Assembly (NCBI RefSeq): GCF_001571265.1
Contig: NZ_BCTL01000022.1
Span: forward strand, 1-64,000
Length of the DNA stretch: 64,000 nucleotides
Reading direction: 5' to 3'
Source: Cedecea neteri NBRC 105707 = ATCC 33855
GTDB lineage: Bacteria > Pseudomonadota > Gammaproteobacteria > Enterobacterales > Enterobacteriaceae
The position numbers were made by a program, and so were the translations under genes. Shown piece by piece: positions 45,498-54,456 of this stretch; the stretch's first letter is position 1, and every line of letters starts with the position of its first letter. The notes under the pieces are model-generated. The model made no database searches. It saw nothing but the letters and a program-made list of their open reading frames with translations, and was not told the DNA's origin.

Positions 45498-46922
45498 TTA
45501 CGCTTCCCCCTGCTGTAAATACGACCGGACATCGGTGAGATGGCCGGCGACTGCGGCGGCGGCAACCATCGCCGGGCTCATTAAGTGTGTTCTTGCTCCG
45601 GCACCCTGGCGGCCCGCGAAGTTACGGTTGGTGCTGGAGGCGCAGCGGTCGCCCGGCTGCAGCACATCTTCGTTCATTGCGAGGCACATGGAGCAGCCCG
45701 ACTGCCGCCATTCGAACCCGGCGTCGATAAAGATTTGGGCCAGCCCTTCCTGCTCGGCACGGACACGAACCTGCGTAGAGCCCGGCACAATAATCCCTCT
45801 AACGCCCGGGGCAATTTTCCTGTCTCTCAACACCTGGGCAACTGCCCTGAGGTCTTCAATACGCCCGTTGGTGCAGGAGCCAATAAACGCGTGGGTGATT
45901 GGAATCTGGCTAAGCGGCGTGCCTGGCGTAAGGCCCATATAGCTCAGCGCATTTTCGATGTCACGACGTTTGGCCGCATTGGACTCACTGGCAGGATCGG
46001 GCACATATTCAGTGATGCTGCCGCCCTGATCCGGGCTGGTGCCCCACGTCACGCGAGGCGTTAAGTTTGCGCAGTCGAGCACAACTTCTTTATCAAACAC
46101 CGCGTCAGCATCGCTGTAGAGCGTGCGCCAGTATTTCAGCGCCTGTTCCCACAGCTCGCCTTTAGGTACTCGCGGCGCCGGTTTGATGTAGGCATAAACC
46201 TTTTCATCGGGCGGCATAAAAGCGCCCCGGGCCCCGGCTTCGACCGCCATATTACAAATGGTCATACGCCCTTCCACGCTAAGCGCATCAATGGCACTGC
46301 CGCAGAACTCGATGGCAAAACCGGTCGCGCCGTCGGCGCCAATTTCGGCGATCAGCAGCATGACGATATCTTTTGCCGTCGCGGCAAACGGCAGCTCACC
46401 GTTCACCATCACGCGCAGCGTTTTTAGCTTTTTATAAGCTAAGGTCTGCGTCGCCAGCATATGCTCAATTTCAGAGGTGCCGATGCCGAAACCAAACGCC
46501 CCAAACGCGCCGTAGGTGGTGGTATGGCTATCGCCTGCGGCAATCACCATGCCCGGCAGCACGATTCCCTGTTCATGGGCGACGACGTGTTCAATGCCCT
46601 GGCGGGGATCCATCACGTCGAACAGCTCAAGGCCAAAATCACGGCTGTTGGACTCAAAATAGCGAACCTGCAGCTCGCCGCCCGGGTCGGTCATTTCTGG
46701 CGTACGCTTTGGCCGCGTCGGGTTAACGTGGTCCACGTTGAGCAGGATGCTGTTTGGCTGCCAGACCTTGCGGTTAGCGTCACGCAGGCCGCTAAAAGCC
46801 TGCGGGCTGGTGTATTCGTTGAGGATGGAACGGTCGATATACAGCAGGACATTGCCCTGATCGTCCAGAGGGCGGATGACGTGGCTATCGATAATTTTAT
46901 CGTACAGCGTTTTAGGCTTCAT
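45498..46922 (-). CDS. LeuC-like aconitase-family large subunit (second copy type)
   Basis: The 474-residue protein aligns with E. coli LeuC from end to end: DSHTTTYGAFGAFGFGIGTSE and the three [4Fe-4S] Cys in GSCTN (near 352) and GCSMC (near 412). It differs from LeuC at some positions near the active site (CTNGRIED rather than CTNSRIED). Together with the LeuD-like subunit it forms a dehydratase/isomerase. Context (dehalogenase-like hydrolase, LysR) argues against the leucine pathway. The 260 bp between it and digH show no other gene. Confidence 0.87.
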   Translation of the reverse strand: MKPKTLYDKIIDSHVIRPLDDQGNVLLYIDRSILNEYTSPQAFSGLRDANRKVWQPNSILLNVDHVNPTRPKRTPEMTDPGGELQVRYFESNSRDFGLELFDVMDPRQGIEHVVAHEQGIVLPGMVIAAGDSHTTTYGAFGAFGFGIGTSEIEHMLATQTLAYKKLKTLRVMVNGELPFAATAKDIVMLLIAEIGADGATGFAIEFCGSAIDALSVEGRMTICNMAVEAGARGAFMPPDEKVYAYIKPAPRVPKGELWEQALKYWRTLYSDADAVFDKEVVLDCANLTPRVTWGTSPDQGGSITEYVPDPASESNAAKRRDIENALSYMGLTPGTPLSQIPITHAFIGSCTNGRIEDLRAVAQVLRDRKIAPGVRGIIVPGSTQVRVRAEQEGLAQIFIDAGFEWRQSGCSMCLAMNEDVLQPGDRCASSTNRNFAGRQGAGARTHLMSPAMVAAAAVAGHLTDVRSYLQQGEA

Positions 46923-47189
46923 GACGGGTCACCTTGTTGCTCTCACAGCATAAAATAACGGCGTGCTGGCACGCAGATAAAAAATGAACAATTTCTAAAG
47001 GGATAGTAGCAACCGGGTGATTAGGCTGTCAGTAAAGGCATGATGCACAAGCGTAATAGGATAAAACACGAAATGTGTTTCATTTATTGTGATGATAAAT
47101 AAGGATTTTGATCGTAAGCAAGGTTAGTCGGCATCTGCTTTACTTAACGGCGTTAGAGATTGACTTGATGTCGAATAGTATGAAAATGC

Positions 47190-48551
47190 TTGTTGTCCAC
47201 CGACTGGCAAAATCTGGAGCACATCATCGCCACTTCAAGCCGCTTCTTCTCTGCCGCCAGGGTCAAAAAACCTGGCGCGATACTTGCCGCCGCGCTATTT
47301 CTGGCGAGCTGCGCCTCTAAACCGCCGGTTTCCCTCGTCACGCCCTTGCCGGGCACTAAGCCGAATGTGACGACACCTTCGCAGCATGATCAGCCGATGC
47401 GTGGCGTCTGGCTGGCCACGGTTTCCCGGCTGGACTGGCCGCCGGTTTCTTCCGTTAACGGCAGCAGCGCCGGCGTGCGCATTAGCCAGCAGCAGCAGGC
47501 GTTGAAGGACAAGCTGGACAAACTGAAGTCGCTGGGCATCAACACGGTATTTTTCCAGGTGAAACCCGACGGCACGGCCCTGTGGCCTTCGAAGATTTTG
47601 CCGTGGTCAGATATGCTGACGGGAAAAATTGGCGAAGATCCGGGTTACGATCCGCTGCAGTTTATGCTCGATGAAGCACACAAACGAGGAATGAAGGTAC
47701 ACGCCTGGTTTAACCCATACAGGGTTTCTACTAACACCACCCCTGGCACTGTTTCCGCGCTGAACCGCACGCTTTCTCTGCAGCCCGCCAGCGTTTTTGT
47801 GCTGCACCGTGACTGGATTAGAACCTCCGGCGACCGCTTCGTGCTTGACCCCGGTATTCCTGAAGTCCGTGACTGGATAACAAGCATCGTCGCCGAAGTT
47901 GTCTCGCACTATGCCATCGACGGTGTGCAGTTTGATGATTACTTCTATACCGAATCACCGGGCTCGACCCTCAACGACAACCAGACTTACAGAACCTACG
48001 GCCAGGGCTACGCGTCTAAAGCCGACTGGCGGCGCCACAATACTGAGCAACTTATCGAGCAAGTTTCACGCACCATCAAACAGCTTAAGCCCGGGGTTGA
48101 GTTTGGCGTGAGTCCGGCGGGCGTGTGGCGTAATATCTCCCACGATCCGGCCGGGTCAGAAACGCGCGGTGCCGCAGCCTACGATGAGTCTTATGCCGAT
48201 ACGCGCCTTTGGGTGCAAAAAGGCCTGCTGGACTATATTGCCCCACAGATCTACTGGCCCTTTTCCCGCAGTGCCGCCCGCTACGACGTGCTGGCAAAAT
48301 GGTGGGCTAACGTCGTGAAACCCACTAATACGCGTCTTTATATTGGGATTGCGTTGTACAAAGTCGGGGAGCCTTCAAAGAACGAGCCTGACTGGACGGT
48401 GAGCGGTGGCGTGCCTGAGCTGAAAAAACAGCTCGATTTGAACGACGCCGTGCCGCAAATTCACGGCACCATATTGTTCCGGGAAAATTACCTCAACCAG
48501 CCCCAGACCCAGCAGGCGGTGAATTACATCAAGGAACGTTGGGGGGAATGA
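47190..48551 (+). CDS. digH: Divisome-localised peptidoglycan glycosyl hydrolase, lipoprotein
   Basis: The body matches E. coli DigH (YddW) closely: MRGVWLATVSRLDWPP, GINTVFFQVKPDGTALW, HAWFNPYRVS, DGVQFDDYFY with the probable catalytic Asp, and YIAPQIYWPF. It is a GH-like outer-membrane lipoprotein that cleaves denuded glycan strands at the septum. The lipobox is LASC. The N-terminus is doubtful: the only in-frame starts are TTG codons near 47190 without a ribosome site, while an ATG-led frame (47184) runs into the signal region out of frame, across a run of six A at 47265. A small N-terminal frameshift is possible. Confidence 0.88.
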   Translation: MLSTDWQNLEHIIATSSRFFSAARVKKPGAILAAALFLASCASKPPVSLVTPLPGTKPNVTTPSQHDQPMRGVWLATVSRLDWPPVSSVNGSSAGVRISQQQQALKDKLDKLKSLGINTVFFQVKPDGTALWPSKILPWSDMLTGKIGEDPGYDPLQFMLDEAHKRGMKVHAWFNPYRVSTNTTPGTVSALNRTLSLQPASVFVLHRDWIRTSGDRFVLDPGIPEVRDWITSIVAEVVSHYAIDGVQFDDYFYTESPGSTLNDNQTYRTYGQGYASKADWRRHNTEQLIEQVSRTIKQLKPGVEFGVSPAGVWRNISHDPAGSETRGAAAYDESYADTRLWVQKGLLDYIAPQIYWPFSRSAARYDVLAKWWANVVKPTNTRLYIGIALYKVGEPSKNEPDWTVSGGVPELKKQLDLNDAVPQIHGTILFRENYLNQPQTQQAVNYIKERWGE

Positions 48552-48557
48552 TTGGCT

Positions 48558-48593
48558 AAAAAAACCGGATCGCCCTTCCCTGGGCAGATCCGG
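48558..48593 (-). terminator. Intrinsic terminator of the sigma-factor operon
   Basis: On the minus strand, CCGGATC and GATCCGG flank an internal GCCC/GGGC stem and are followed by seven T, 8 bp past the sigma factor stop. It may also act on digH from the other side. Confidence 0.8.
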
Positions 48594-48601
48594 GGGCTGT
48601 C

Positions 48602-49171
48602 TTACTGACCAGCCAGGTCGTCATACACATTGCGCAGTCGGGTGCGCAGATACAGAACAGCTTTGTGTTTGCGGGAGAGCAGCGCCTGCACGGTATCACC
48701 GCTCTCGCCCGCCAGTTCCTTCACGCTATAGTCTTGTAGCTCAGTTTTGATAAACACCTCACGCTGTGGGGCTGGCAGCTCCGACAGGGCTGTCTCCAGC
48801 TCCTCCCATAGCAGTTGCTTCAGGTATTCGTCCTCGGGCGTTTGCGGGGTACCGAACAGCGTTTCGGCCAGCTCATCTTCCGGGTAATCATCCTCTTCAT
48901 CACCGCCAAACCAGCTTGCTAAAGGCAGTTCGCGTTTTTTTCTTGCCCGGTCTGTCATCTCGTTCCGGGCGGCGCGGAACAGCCAGGCGGCGACGTTTTC
49001 CACCGGCTGTTCGACCTTCATCAACTGGTAGCTGACTTCCTGCAGGATATCGTCGGCGTCTTCACGCCCGGCGGTTCTCCCGCGAATAAACGCTTTCAGT
49101 CGGGTACGGCAGCCGTTTAACGCTGCCATCAGCAGAGATTCCCCCACTATTCCGGCTTTCATCGTTGTCAC
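48602..49171 (-). CDS. ECF-type RNA polymerase sigma factor
   Basis: The 189-residue protein has region 2 (about 25-90, with DADDILQEVSYQLMK and RAARNEMTDRARKK) and region 4 (about 120-175, LPAPQREVFIKTELQDYSVKEL). An acidic loop (GDEEDDYPEDE) lies between them. The start overlaps the stop of the upstream membrane-protein gene by four bases, so the two are coupled, as sigma/anti-sigma pairs often are. An ATG three codons in is an alternative start. The target promoters are unknown. Confidence 0.85.
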   Translation of the reverse strand: MTTMKAGIVGESLLMAALNGCRTRLKAFIRGRTAGREDADDILQEVSYQLMKVEQPVENVAAWLFRAARNEMTDRARKKRELPLASWFGGDEEDDYPEDELAETLFGTPQTPEDEYLKQLLWEELETALSELPAPQREVFIKTELQDYSVKELAGESGDTVQALLSRKHKAVLYLRTRLRNVYDDLAGQ

Positions 49172-49629
49172 TCAGCGTCCGGTTTTTTTGCGCTGTTTTC
49201 ATCTGGCTGTGGCTGTGGCTGCGGTTGAGGGCGTGGATCCATCCTCTCATCCCAGCGCGAGTGCCAGCCGCAGCGGTCGCGGTGACCAAAGCCAAATTTC
49301 TCGCGGCGATGCTGCATAAACTCTTCGCGCTGCTCAGGCGTCATTTGCATCCAGCGTTCGTGCATGCGGCGGCGGGCTTTACCAAACATGCCGGGGCGGA
49401 AGCCCAGGCCACCGAACAGAATGCGGCACAGGGCCAGCAGGCCTAAAGACTGCCAGAAGCCGATGTCCTTCACGCCGAGCAGACCCGGCAGCACCGCGTT
49501 CCACAGCGTCATAACAATCAGGCCGAGCGCGACAAACAACACCACGCAGAGCAAAACAGGTTTACCCATACGGTGCGCACAGAATCCACGGCGGTGGTGC
49601 TCATGTCGGTGCATATCAAAATCTCTCAT
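49168..49629 (-). CDS. Small membrane protein coupled to the ECF sigma factor
   Basis: Start at 49629 follows GAGGTAAAC, giving 153 residues. It has a His-rich N-terminus (MHRHEHHRRG), two hydrophobic helices (about 22-50 and 58-78) and a basic C-terminal region with MTPEQREEFMQHRREKFGFG. That region recalls the Met-Thr-Pro-Glu-Gln-Arg motif of CpxP/ZraP-like metal or stress sensors. It ends in PQPQPQPQP. It may act as anti-sigma or metal sensor for the coupled sigma factor; this is inferred from the pairing. Confidence 0.7.
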   Translation of the reverse strand: MRDFDMHRHEHHRRGFCAHRMGKPVLLCVVLFVALGLIVMTLWNAVLPGLLGVKDIGFWQSLGLLALCRILFGGLGFRPGMFGKARRRMHERWMQMTPEQREEFMQHRREKFGFGHRDRCGWHSRWDERMDPRPQPQPQPQPDENSAKKPDAE

Positions 49630-49719
49630 TTTGTTTACCTCACTAAAGCCACTGATAATCACTTGTGATGAGGTAGACGAATCAGCGCGAGAAATATTGC
49701 TAAAAAAATGAAAAAAACT

Positions 49720-50274
49720 TCAAAGTTTATTTTCACGCCACCGGGTCAGCGCCTGCGCATAAGCTTCCGCCTTCATTTTCAGGCCCGCAGCGTCAAGCTT
49801 ATCGGCAGTGTAGACCACAAAAGGCGCACACCAGGCAAGGCCGCAGCGGTTCGCCGTGGCCCGGAGAGGCGCCAGCAGCGATTCAATGGTAAAGAGGTTA
49901 CGTCCCCCAGGGCGATAAGCCTCCTCCACGTTGCCGGCGGTGACCGCCACGTACAGCGGCGTCCCTTCCAGCTTTTGCCCCTCCTCCTGATAATTAAGGT
50001 AGAACATCCGGGTCAGCACCGCGTCCTGCCACTGGCGCATAATGGCCGGCATGGAATACCAGTGAATCGGGAACTGCAGCACAATGCGGTCGGCGGCAAG
50101 CAGCCGGGCCGCTTCACGCTCGCCGTCACGGTAAATGTCGATGCCGTCAGGATACAGCGCCTGGACATCGACCACCTCAACGTTTGCCAGTTTTGCAGCT
50201 TCTTGCGCCAGCGCGGCGTTGGCGCTGGAACGGGATAAATTCGGATGGAAAAGTAAAATCAGGGTTTTGCTCAT
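49720..50274 (-). CDS. NAD(P)H-dependent flavin oxidoreductase (KefF/MdaB-like)
   Basis: Start at 50274 follows GAGGAGACG, giving 184 residues. It has the flavodoxin-like FMN/FAD loop LFHPNLSRSSAN and the QFPIHWYSMPAIMRQWQD motif of the KefF/NQO family, with a TAGNVEEAYRPGG loop. It reduces quinones or nitro compounds by two electrons. A LysR gene is divergent across 88 bp and probably controls it. Confidence 0.87.
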   Translation of the reverse strand: MSKTLILLFHPNLSRSSANAALAQEAAKLANVEVVDVQALYPDGIDIYRDGEREAARLLAADRIVLQFPIHWYSMPAIMRQWQDAVLTRMFYLNYQEEGQKLEGTPLYVAVTAGNVEEAYRPGGRNLFTIESLLAPLRATANRCGLAWCAPFVVYTADKLDAAGLKMKAEAYAQALTRWRENKL

Positions 50275-50342
50275 CGGGCGTCTCCTCGGGTTGATGAGAC
50301 GATAATGGCGAGGCAGCAAAAATTACTCCAACAGATAATCAA

Positions 50343-50356
50343 GATAATCTATTATC
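50343..50356. promoter_or_regulatory. Inverted repeat GATAAT-CT-ATTATC before the lysR gene
   Basis: A perfect 6-2-6 palindrome ends 7 bp before the lysR start in the divergent gap, with a further GATAATC copy just upstream. Candidate binding site of the LysR protein. Confidence 0.4.
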
Positions 50357-50362
50357 GATATC

Positions 50363-51250
50363 ATGAATTTAAGAACGCTCGATCTCAACCTTCTGGTGGT
50401 GCTGGACGCCCTGCTCGACGAGGCGCACGTCACCCGGGCCGCAGACAGACTGTGCCTCTCGCAATCTGCCACTTCCGCAGCGCTTGCCCGCTGTCGCGAT
50501 CTTTTTAACGATGAACTGCTGGAGCGTGGCAGAGGCACCATGCGGCTGACGCCCCTTGCTCAGTCTCTTCGTGCGCCGCTGAAATCCGTGCTGGGCGGCA
50601 TTACCGAACTCATTGATCCACCGGTAATGCCGCTGCATCAAATTCAACAGAAACTGAGGATCACCATGGCGGATTTTCCGGCTCTGTTCGTGCTGGTCCC
50701 GCTGATGCAAAAACTTCAGCAGTCGGCACCGGGGATTGACCCCATCGTTCAGGGCTGGACTGGCGCGGATCAGGCAGAAACCGCATTACTTAACGGCACC
50801 ACGGATATTGCTATTTCGGTCTTTCCTCAGCCTGCCGCAGACATTCACAGCGAGTTATTGATGGACGAGCACTACGTCGTGGCGATGCGGGAAGGCCATC
50901 CGGCCGCGGGCGGGTTCAGTCTTGAACGCTGGCTTGCCTGGCCGCACATCATCACCTCCGGCAAAGGGGAAAGCGTCACCCCGGTGGATGCGGAACTCTT
51001 AAGGTTGGGATTACGCCGCCGCGTTGGACTGGTTCTGCCTAATTTCCAGATGGTGCCGCAGCTGCTGGCGGCGTCGGATTTGCTGGCGCTGCTGCCTTCC
51101 CGGGTCATCCCCTTTACAGAAGGCCTGGTCGCCTTTCCTGCCCCGATCTCTTTACCGGGTTTTTCGCTCCACCTGGCCTGGCACAAACGCCGAAGTCAGG
51201 ATGTGGCCCTGCAACACGTCGCCGCAATTTTGATGGCGTTGTTAAAGTAA
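50363..51250 (+). CDS. LysR-family transcriptional regulator
   Basis: The 295-residue LTTR starts MNLRTLDLNLLVVLDALLDE with the HTH at about 18-58 (HVTRAADRLCLSQSATSAALARC). The effector domain follows. This N-terminal form is typical of NodD/NahR-type regulators. It is divergent from the quinone-reductase-like gene and converges on the nitronate monooxygenase gene, ending 9 bp from it. Confidence 0.88.
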   Translation: MNLRTLDLNLLVVLDALLDEAHVTRAADRLCLSQSATSAALARCRDLFNDELLERGRGTMRLTPLAQSLRAPLKSVLGGITELIDPPVMPLHQIQQKLRITMADFPALFVLVPLMQKLQQSAPGIDPIVQGWTGADQAETALLNGTTDIAISVFPQPAADIHSELLMDEHYVVAMREGHPAAGGFSLERWLAWPHIITSGKGESVTPVDAELLRLGLRRRVGLVLPNFQMVPQLLAASDLLALLPSRVIPFTEGLVAFPAPISLPGFSLHLAWHKRRSQDVALQHVAAILMALLK

Positions 51251-51258
51251 AACCGTTT

Positions 51259-52317
51259 TTACAGCCCCGCTTCTCGCACCAGCGTTTGCAGTAATTCAGC
51301 CGCCGGCATTTCGCGGATAAGATTCACGCCCTGCCCGGCCCAATGCGCGCTATAGCCGTGATGACCGTGGCTTTTTGCAAGGCTTGCGAGCGCTTTACCA
51401 ATATCGTAGGCCACCGGGTAAGCCGGTACGGTATGCTGGCCGGTGCTGCGGCCATGGCGGCAATAATCGTTCTCCAGGCTTCTCGCGGCCCTGCCAGAGA
51501 TGGCGTGGGTCATCTCCGTCTGGTGCGATCGGCTCGATTTAAGCCGCTGCCGGTAGCCTTCATCGGCGGCGGACTCAGGGCAAAGCAGAAATGCAGTGCC
51601 CAACTGAACGGCATCCGCCCCCACGCTTAGCATGGCGTGAATACCGGCCCCGTCCATCATCCCCCCGGCGGCAACCACCGGCAGGTCTACCTGTTTTTTT
51701 AGAAGCTGCACCAGCGCAAAGGTGCTGAGCTGGCTATCGTGAGCTTTATCGTCGAACATCCCGCGATGCCCGCCTGCTTCAAAGCCCTGCGCCACAATGA
51801 CATCCACGCCGTTCGCCTGAATCTGCAAAGCTTCTTCAGGCCGGGTGACGGTCGCAAGCGTGACAATGCCTTTGTTGCGAAAGGCCTGTACAACATCACG
51901 TTCAGGCACACCAAAATGGAAGCTCACCGTGGCCGGAGTCGTCTCCAGCAGCATCTCCAGCATCGCGTCATGGCCGATAAAACTTTGGTAAATTTCGCTG
52001 AGCGCTTCCGGCGGAATGCCGCCAAACTTAGCAAAGTGCGGGCGCAGGCTCTCAATCCATGCTCGTTCGAGCGCCTCATCCCGTTTTGCGGGGCGGTGGC
52101 AAAAAAGATTCACGTTGAACGGGCGTGGGGTGAGCGCCTGCGTTTTCAGGATGGCGGCCCTGGCCTGCCCGACCCTGCTCGCGCCCACGCCCAGCGAGCC
52201 AAGGCCGCCGGCATTGCTGACCGCCGCCGCCAGCTCCGGGGTGGAGACGCCCGCCATAGGGGCCTGTATGATGGGATAGTCAATCGCGAGCAGTTGGGTA
52301 AGGCTACGAAACATCAC
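51259..52317 (-). CDS. Nitronate monooxygenase (2-nitropropane dioxygenase family)
   Basis: The 352-residue TIM-barrel flavoenzyme carries PIIQAPMAGV, GGLGSLGVG, the FMN-phosphate motif GFEAGGHRG near 180, AAGGMMDG near 215 and QLGTAFLLCPES. It oxidises alkyl nitronates such as propionate 3-nitronate to aldehydes and nitrite. A LysR gene is divergent across an 88-bp gap containing a strong palindrome. Confidence 0.9.
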   Translation of the reverse strand: MMFRSLTQLLAIDYPIIQAPMAGVSTPELAAAVSNAGGLGSLGVGASRVGQARAAILKTQALTPRPFNVNLFCHRPAKRDEALERAWIESLRPHFAKFGGIPPEALSEIYQSFIGHDAMLEMLLETTPATVSFHFGVPERDVVQAFRNKGIVTLATVTRPEEALQIQANGVDVIVAQGFEAGGHRGMFDDKAHDSQLSTFALVQLLKKQVDLPVVAAGGMMDGAGIHAMLSVGADAVQLGTAFLLCPESAADEGYRQRLKSSRSHQTEMTHAISGRAARSLENDYCRHGRSTGQHTVPAYPVAYDIGKALASLAKSHGHHGYSAHWAGQGVNLIREMPAAELLQTLVREAGL

Positions 52318-52345
52318 GGCACCTCAGGAAATGAGAGATTGAGTG

Positions 52346-52372
52346 CTTAACATCTTATTTGGAGATGTTAAG
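52346..52372. promoter_or_regulatory. LysR operator, perfect 10-bp inverted repeat
   Basis: CTTAACATCT (52346-52355), spacer TATTTGG, AGATGTTAAG (52363-52372). It lies between the nitronate monooxygenase gene and the divergent lysR. The core ATCT-TATTTkG-AGAT recurs at 54457-54473 before the MFS gene. Confidence 0.75.
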
Positions 52373-52405
52373 ATCAAGATCATTGTCATATTGAGAACTA
52401 AAAAT

Positions 52406-53254
52406 ATGAACCACACCACACTGCAGATGTTCAAGATCGTCGCCGAAGAACAAAGCGTGACGAAAGCGGCCCAAAGGCTTGGCCGCGTACAGTCGAACAT
52501 CACCACCCGCATTCAGCAACTGGAAGAAGATCTTGGCGTTGCCTTATTCGTACGCGACAGCAAGAAAATGATCCTTTCGCCGGAGGGCGAGAGCTTTCTC
52601 TCCTACACCAATAAAATACTCAGCCTGGCGGAAGAGGCGCGGCAGGCGCTGCATCCGGGTAAGCCTGCAGGTTCACTGCATATGGGCTCAATGGAAGCCA
52701 CCGCCGTCAGCCGCCTGATGCCGGTGTTCCAGCAGTTCCACCGCCGGTACCCTGATGTCGCTCTGACCTTAGCCACTCAGCCCACGCAACAGCTTCTGGA
52801 GCAGGTTCGCCATGCGTCGCTGGACTGCGCGCTGGTGAGTCTGTTGCCGGATGCCGGGGGGCATATTCAGTGCCCTGAAGATCTTGAGTATGTGGACGTA
52901 TTTACTGAACGCCTGATGTTGCTCATTCCCGAAACCGCCAACAGTCATAATCCTCGCCTTGCTGCTTTTCCACGAGGATGTTCGTACCGGGCTCGCGGTG
53001 AAGCCTTGCTCAACGCACAACCCCTGGTAGAGGTACAGGATGTCAGTTCTTATCACTCGATGATGGCTTCTGTTGCCTCAGGACGGTGCAGCGGCGTGCT
53101 GCCGGAAAGCGTAGCGGCGACGCTGACTCTGCCGGAGGGAACACAGCAACAGTTTGTGGCCGAAGCCCTCACCCAGCTAGTCTGGCGCAAGGGCTACCAT
53201 TCCACAGCGCTTGAGGCAATGAAGCAGATCCTGGCCTCAGCCAGCAACCTGTGA
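52406..53254 (+). CDS. LysR-family transcriptional regulator
   Basis: Start at 52406 (282 residues) is favoured because the HTH then sits at residues 15-55 (SVTKAAQRLGRVQSNITTRI); the upstream ATG at 52343 lies inside the operator. The effector domain resembles the CysB/GltC-type fold. It is divergent from the nitronate monooxygenase gene, and its 3' end overlaps the convergent MFS gene by 18 bp. The shared operator suggests it controls both. Confidence 0.88.
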   Translation: MNHTTLQMFKIVAEEQSVTKAAQRLGRVQSNITTRIQQLEEDLGVALFVRDSKKMILSPEGESFLSYTNKILSLAEEARQALHPGKPAGSLHMGSMEATAVSRLMPVFQQFHRRYPDVALTLATQPTQQLLEQVRHASLDCALVSLLPDAGGHIQCPEDLEYVDVFTERLMLLIPETANSHNPRLAAFPRGCSYRARGEALLNAQPLVEVQDVSSYHSMMASVASGRCSGVLPESVAATLTLPEGTQQQFVAEALTQLVWRKGYHSTALEAMKQILASASNL

Positions 53255-54412
53255 ACGTCCCGCCAGCACCAGGCCACCGGCCAGCAGCAATGCTCCGGTG
53301 GCCGCGGCTAACGACCCGCTAAAACTGCCCGTCATACCGTAAAGCTCCCCGGCAACCAGCGGCCCAATAATCTGCCCGGCGCCGTAGATGGCGGTCATCG
53401 CTGCGATCATATTGAAGCGCACCAAATGCGCCAGCCTTTTGGCTTCCGGTAAGGCTATCGTCACCGTGCCGGTGAAGGTAAAGCCCACCAGCAATGCACT
53501 TAACAGACAAAAAAGCAGCGAGTGGCTAAAAGCCGGAAGCACCACGCCCGCGGCCTGCACCAGAAGATTGGCGGCAAAAGCGCGGCGATAACCATACTTC
53601 AAGACAATTTTATGCCAGACAAAACAGGACGGCACCGCGGCCAGGCCAAAGATAGCCCAAAGCTGCACCGGATCCAGCGCACTGAGCGACCCGGAGAGAA
53701 AAAGCGGCAAATAGGTGGCGGTAATGATATACCCGAACCCCGCCAGGCCGTAGATAACCAGCAGTTTCCACGCCTCTTTAGCATCCCCTGCTTCTGGCTC
53801 GACGTGAATGGCCGTCTGCGTGTGATAGTCCATCAGGTAATCCGGCGGGCTCATCAGCAGTTTGAAAATCAGCGCAAACAGTAGCAGCGCAGTAGCCCCG
53901 CACAGCAACCAGATTTGCTGGCTGGAATAGCCATAAGCTTTGCCGAGCGCGATAAACTCGGCGGATAAAAAAATCCCCAGCCCCACACCGGCATACAGCA
54001 CCGGCGCGCCGTTATGGTGTTTCATGTGCTGCAGCAGCCACAATGAGGCGGCAATCAACGACACCGCGCTTAAAAGTCCGGCCAAACCACGAATGGCCAC
54101 CACCGCCCACGGGGAGGTTATCCAGGCCAGCAGGAGCAGGCCGCAAATCGTTAGCCCGACGGAGACCATGTTCAATCGCCGGGCGTCGGCAGGTTTAGCT
54201 CTGGCCAGCAGCAGCGCGCCAATAAGATAGCCCGCATAATTCGCCGATGCGGCCAGATTCCCCTGATGCAGCGACAGTCGCCCTTCTTTTAGCATCACCG
54301 GCAAGATGCCGGTATAGGAAAAACGCCCGTAGCCCATGCCGATCGCCAGCACCACCGCGCCCGCAAGCGCCAGCAGCAGCGCACGAATTTCTGGCCTGAA
54401 ATGCATTGTCAT
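53237..54412 (-). CDS. YbfB/YjiJ-family MFS transporter
   Basis: The 391-residue protein has twelve predicted membrane helices and the family start AIGMGYGRFSYTGILPVM. The position of GAGG before the start favours the third codon (ATG 54406) over the first. No substrate is known for the family. Its promoter region carries the same operator core as the nitronate monooxygenase promoter, so it may export or import a compound linked to nitronate or aldehyde stress. Confidence 0.82.
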   Translation of the reverse strand: MTMHFRPEIRALLLALAGAVVLAIGMGYGRFSYTGILPVMLKEGRLSLHQGNLAASANYAGYLIGALLLARAKPADARRLNMVSVGLTICGLLLLAWITSPWAVVAIRGLAGLLSAVSLIAASLWLLQHMKHHNGAPVLYAGVGLGIFLSAEFIALGKAYGYSSQQIWLLCGATALLLFALIFKLLMSPPDYLMDYHTQTAIHVEPEAGDAKEAWKLLVIYGLAGFGYIITATYLPLFLSGSLSALDPVQLWAIFGLAAVPSCFVWHKIVLKYGYRRAFAANLLVQAAGVVLPAFSHSLLFCLLSALLVGFTFTGTVTIALPEAKRLAHLVRFNMIAAMTAIYGAGQIIGPLVAGELYGMTGSFSGSLAAATGALLLAGGLVLAGRSQVAG

Positions 54413-54456
54413 AACCTCACCTTTTAATCTCTAAATATGAATATTATTTTTATAAG

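Noticed and set aside
44883-46922. The leucine biosynthesis operon
   Set aside because: leuA and leuB are absent and the genes continue into a hydrolase and LysR; a paralogous catabolic set fits better.
49192-49231. CAGCCA-type short tandem repeat as a phase-variation tract
   Set aside because: It encodes the PQPQPQP tail in frame; six-base units would not shift the frame, and copy number is low.
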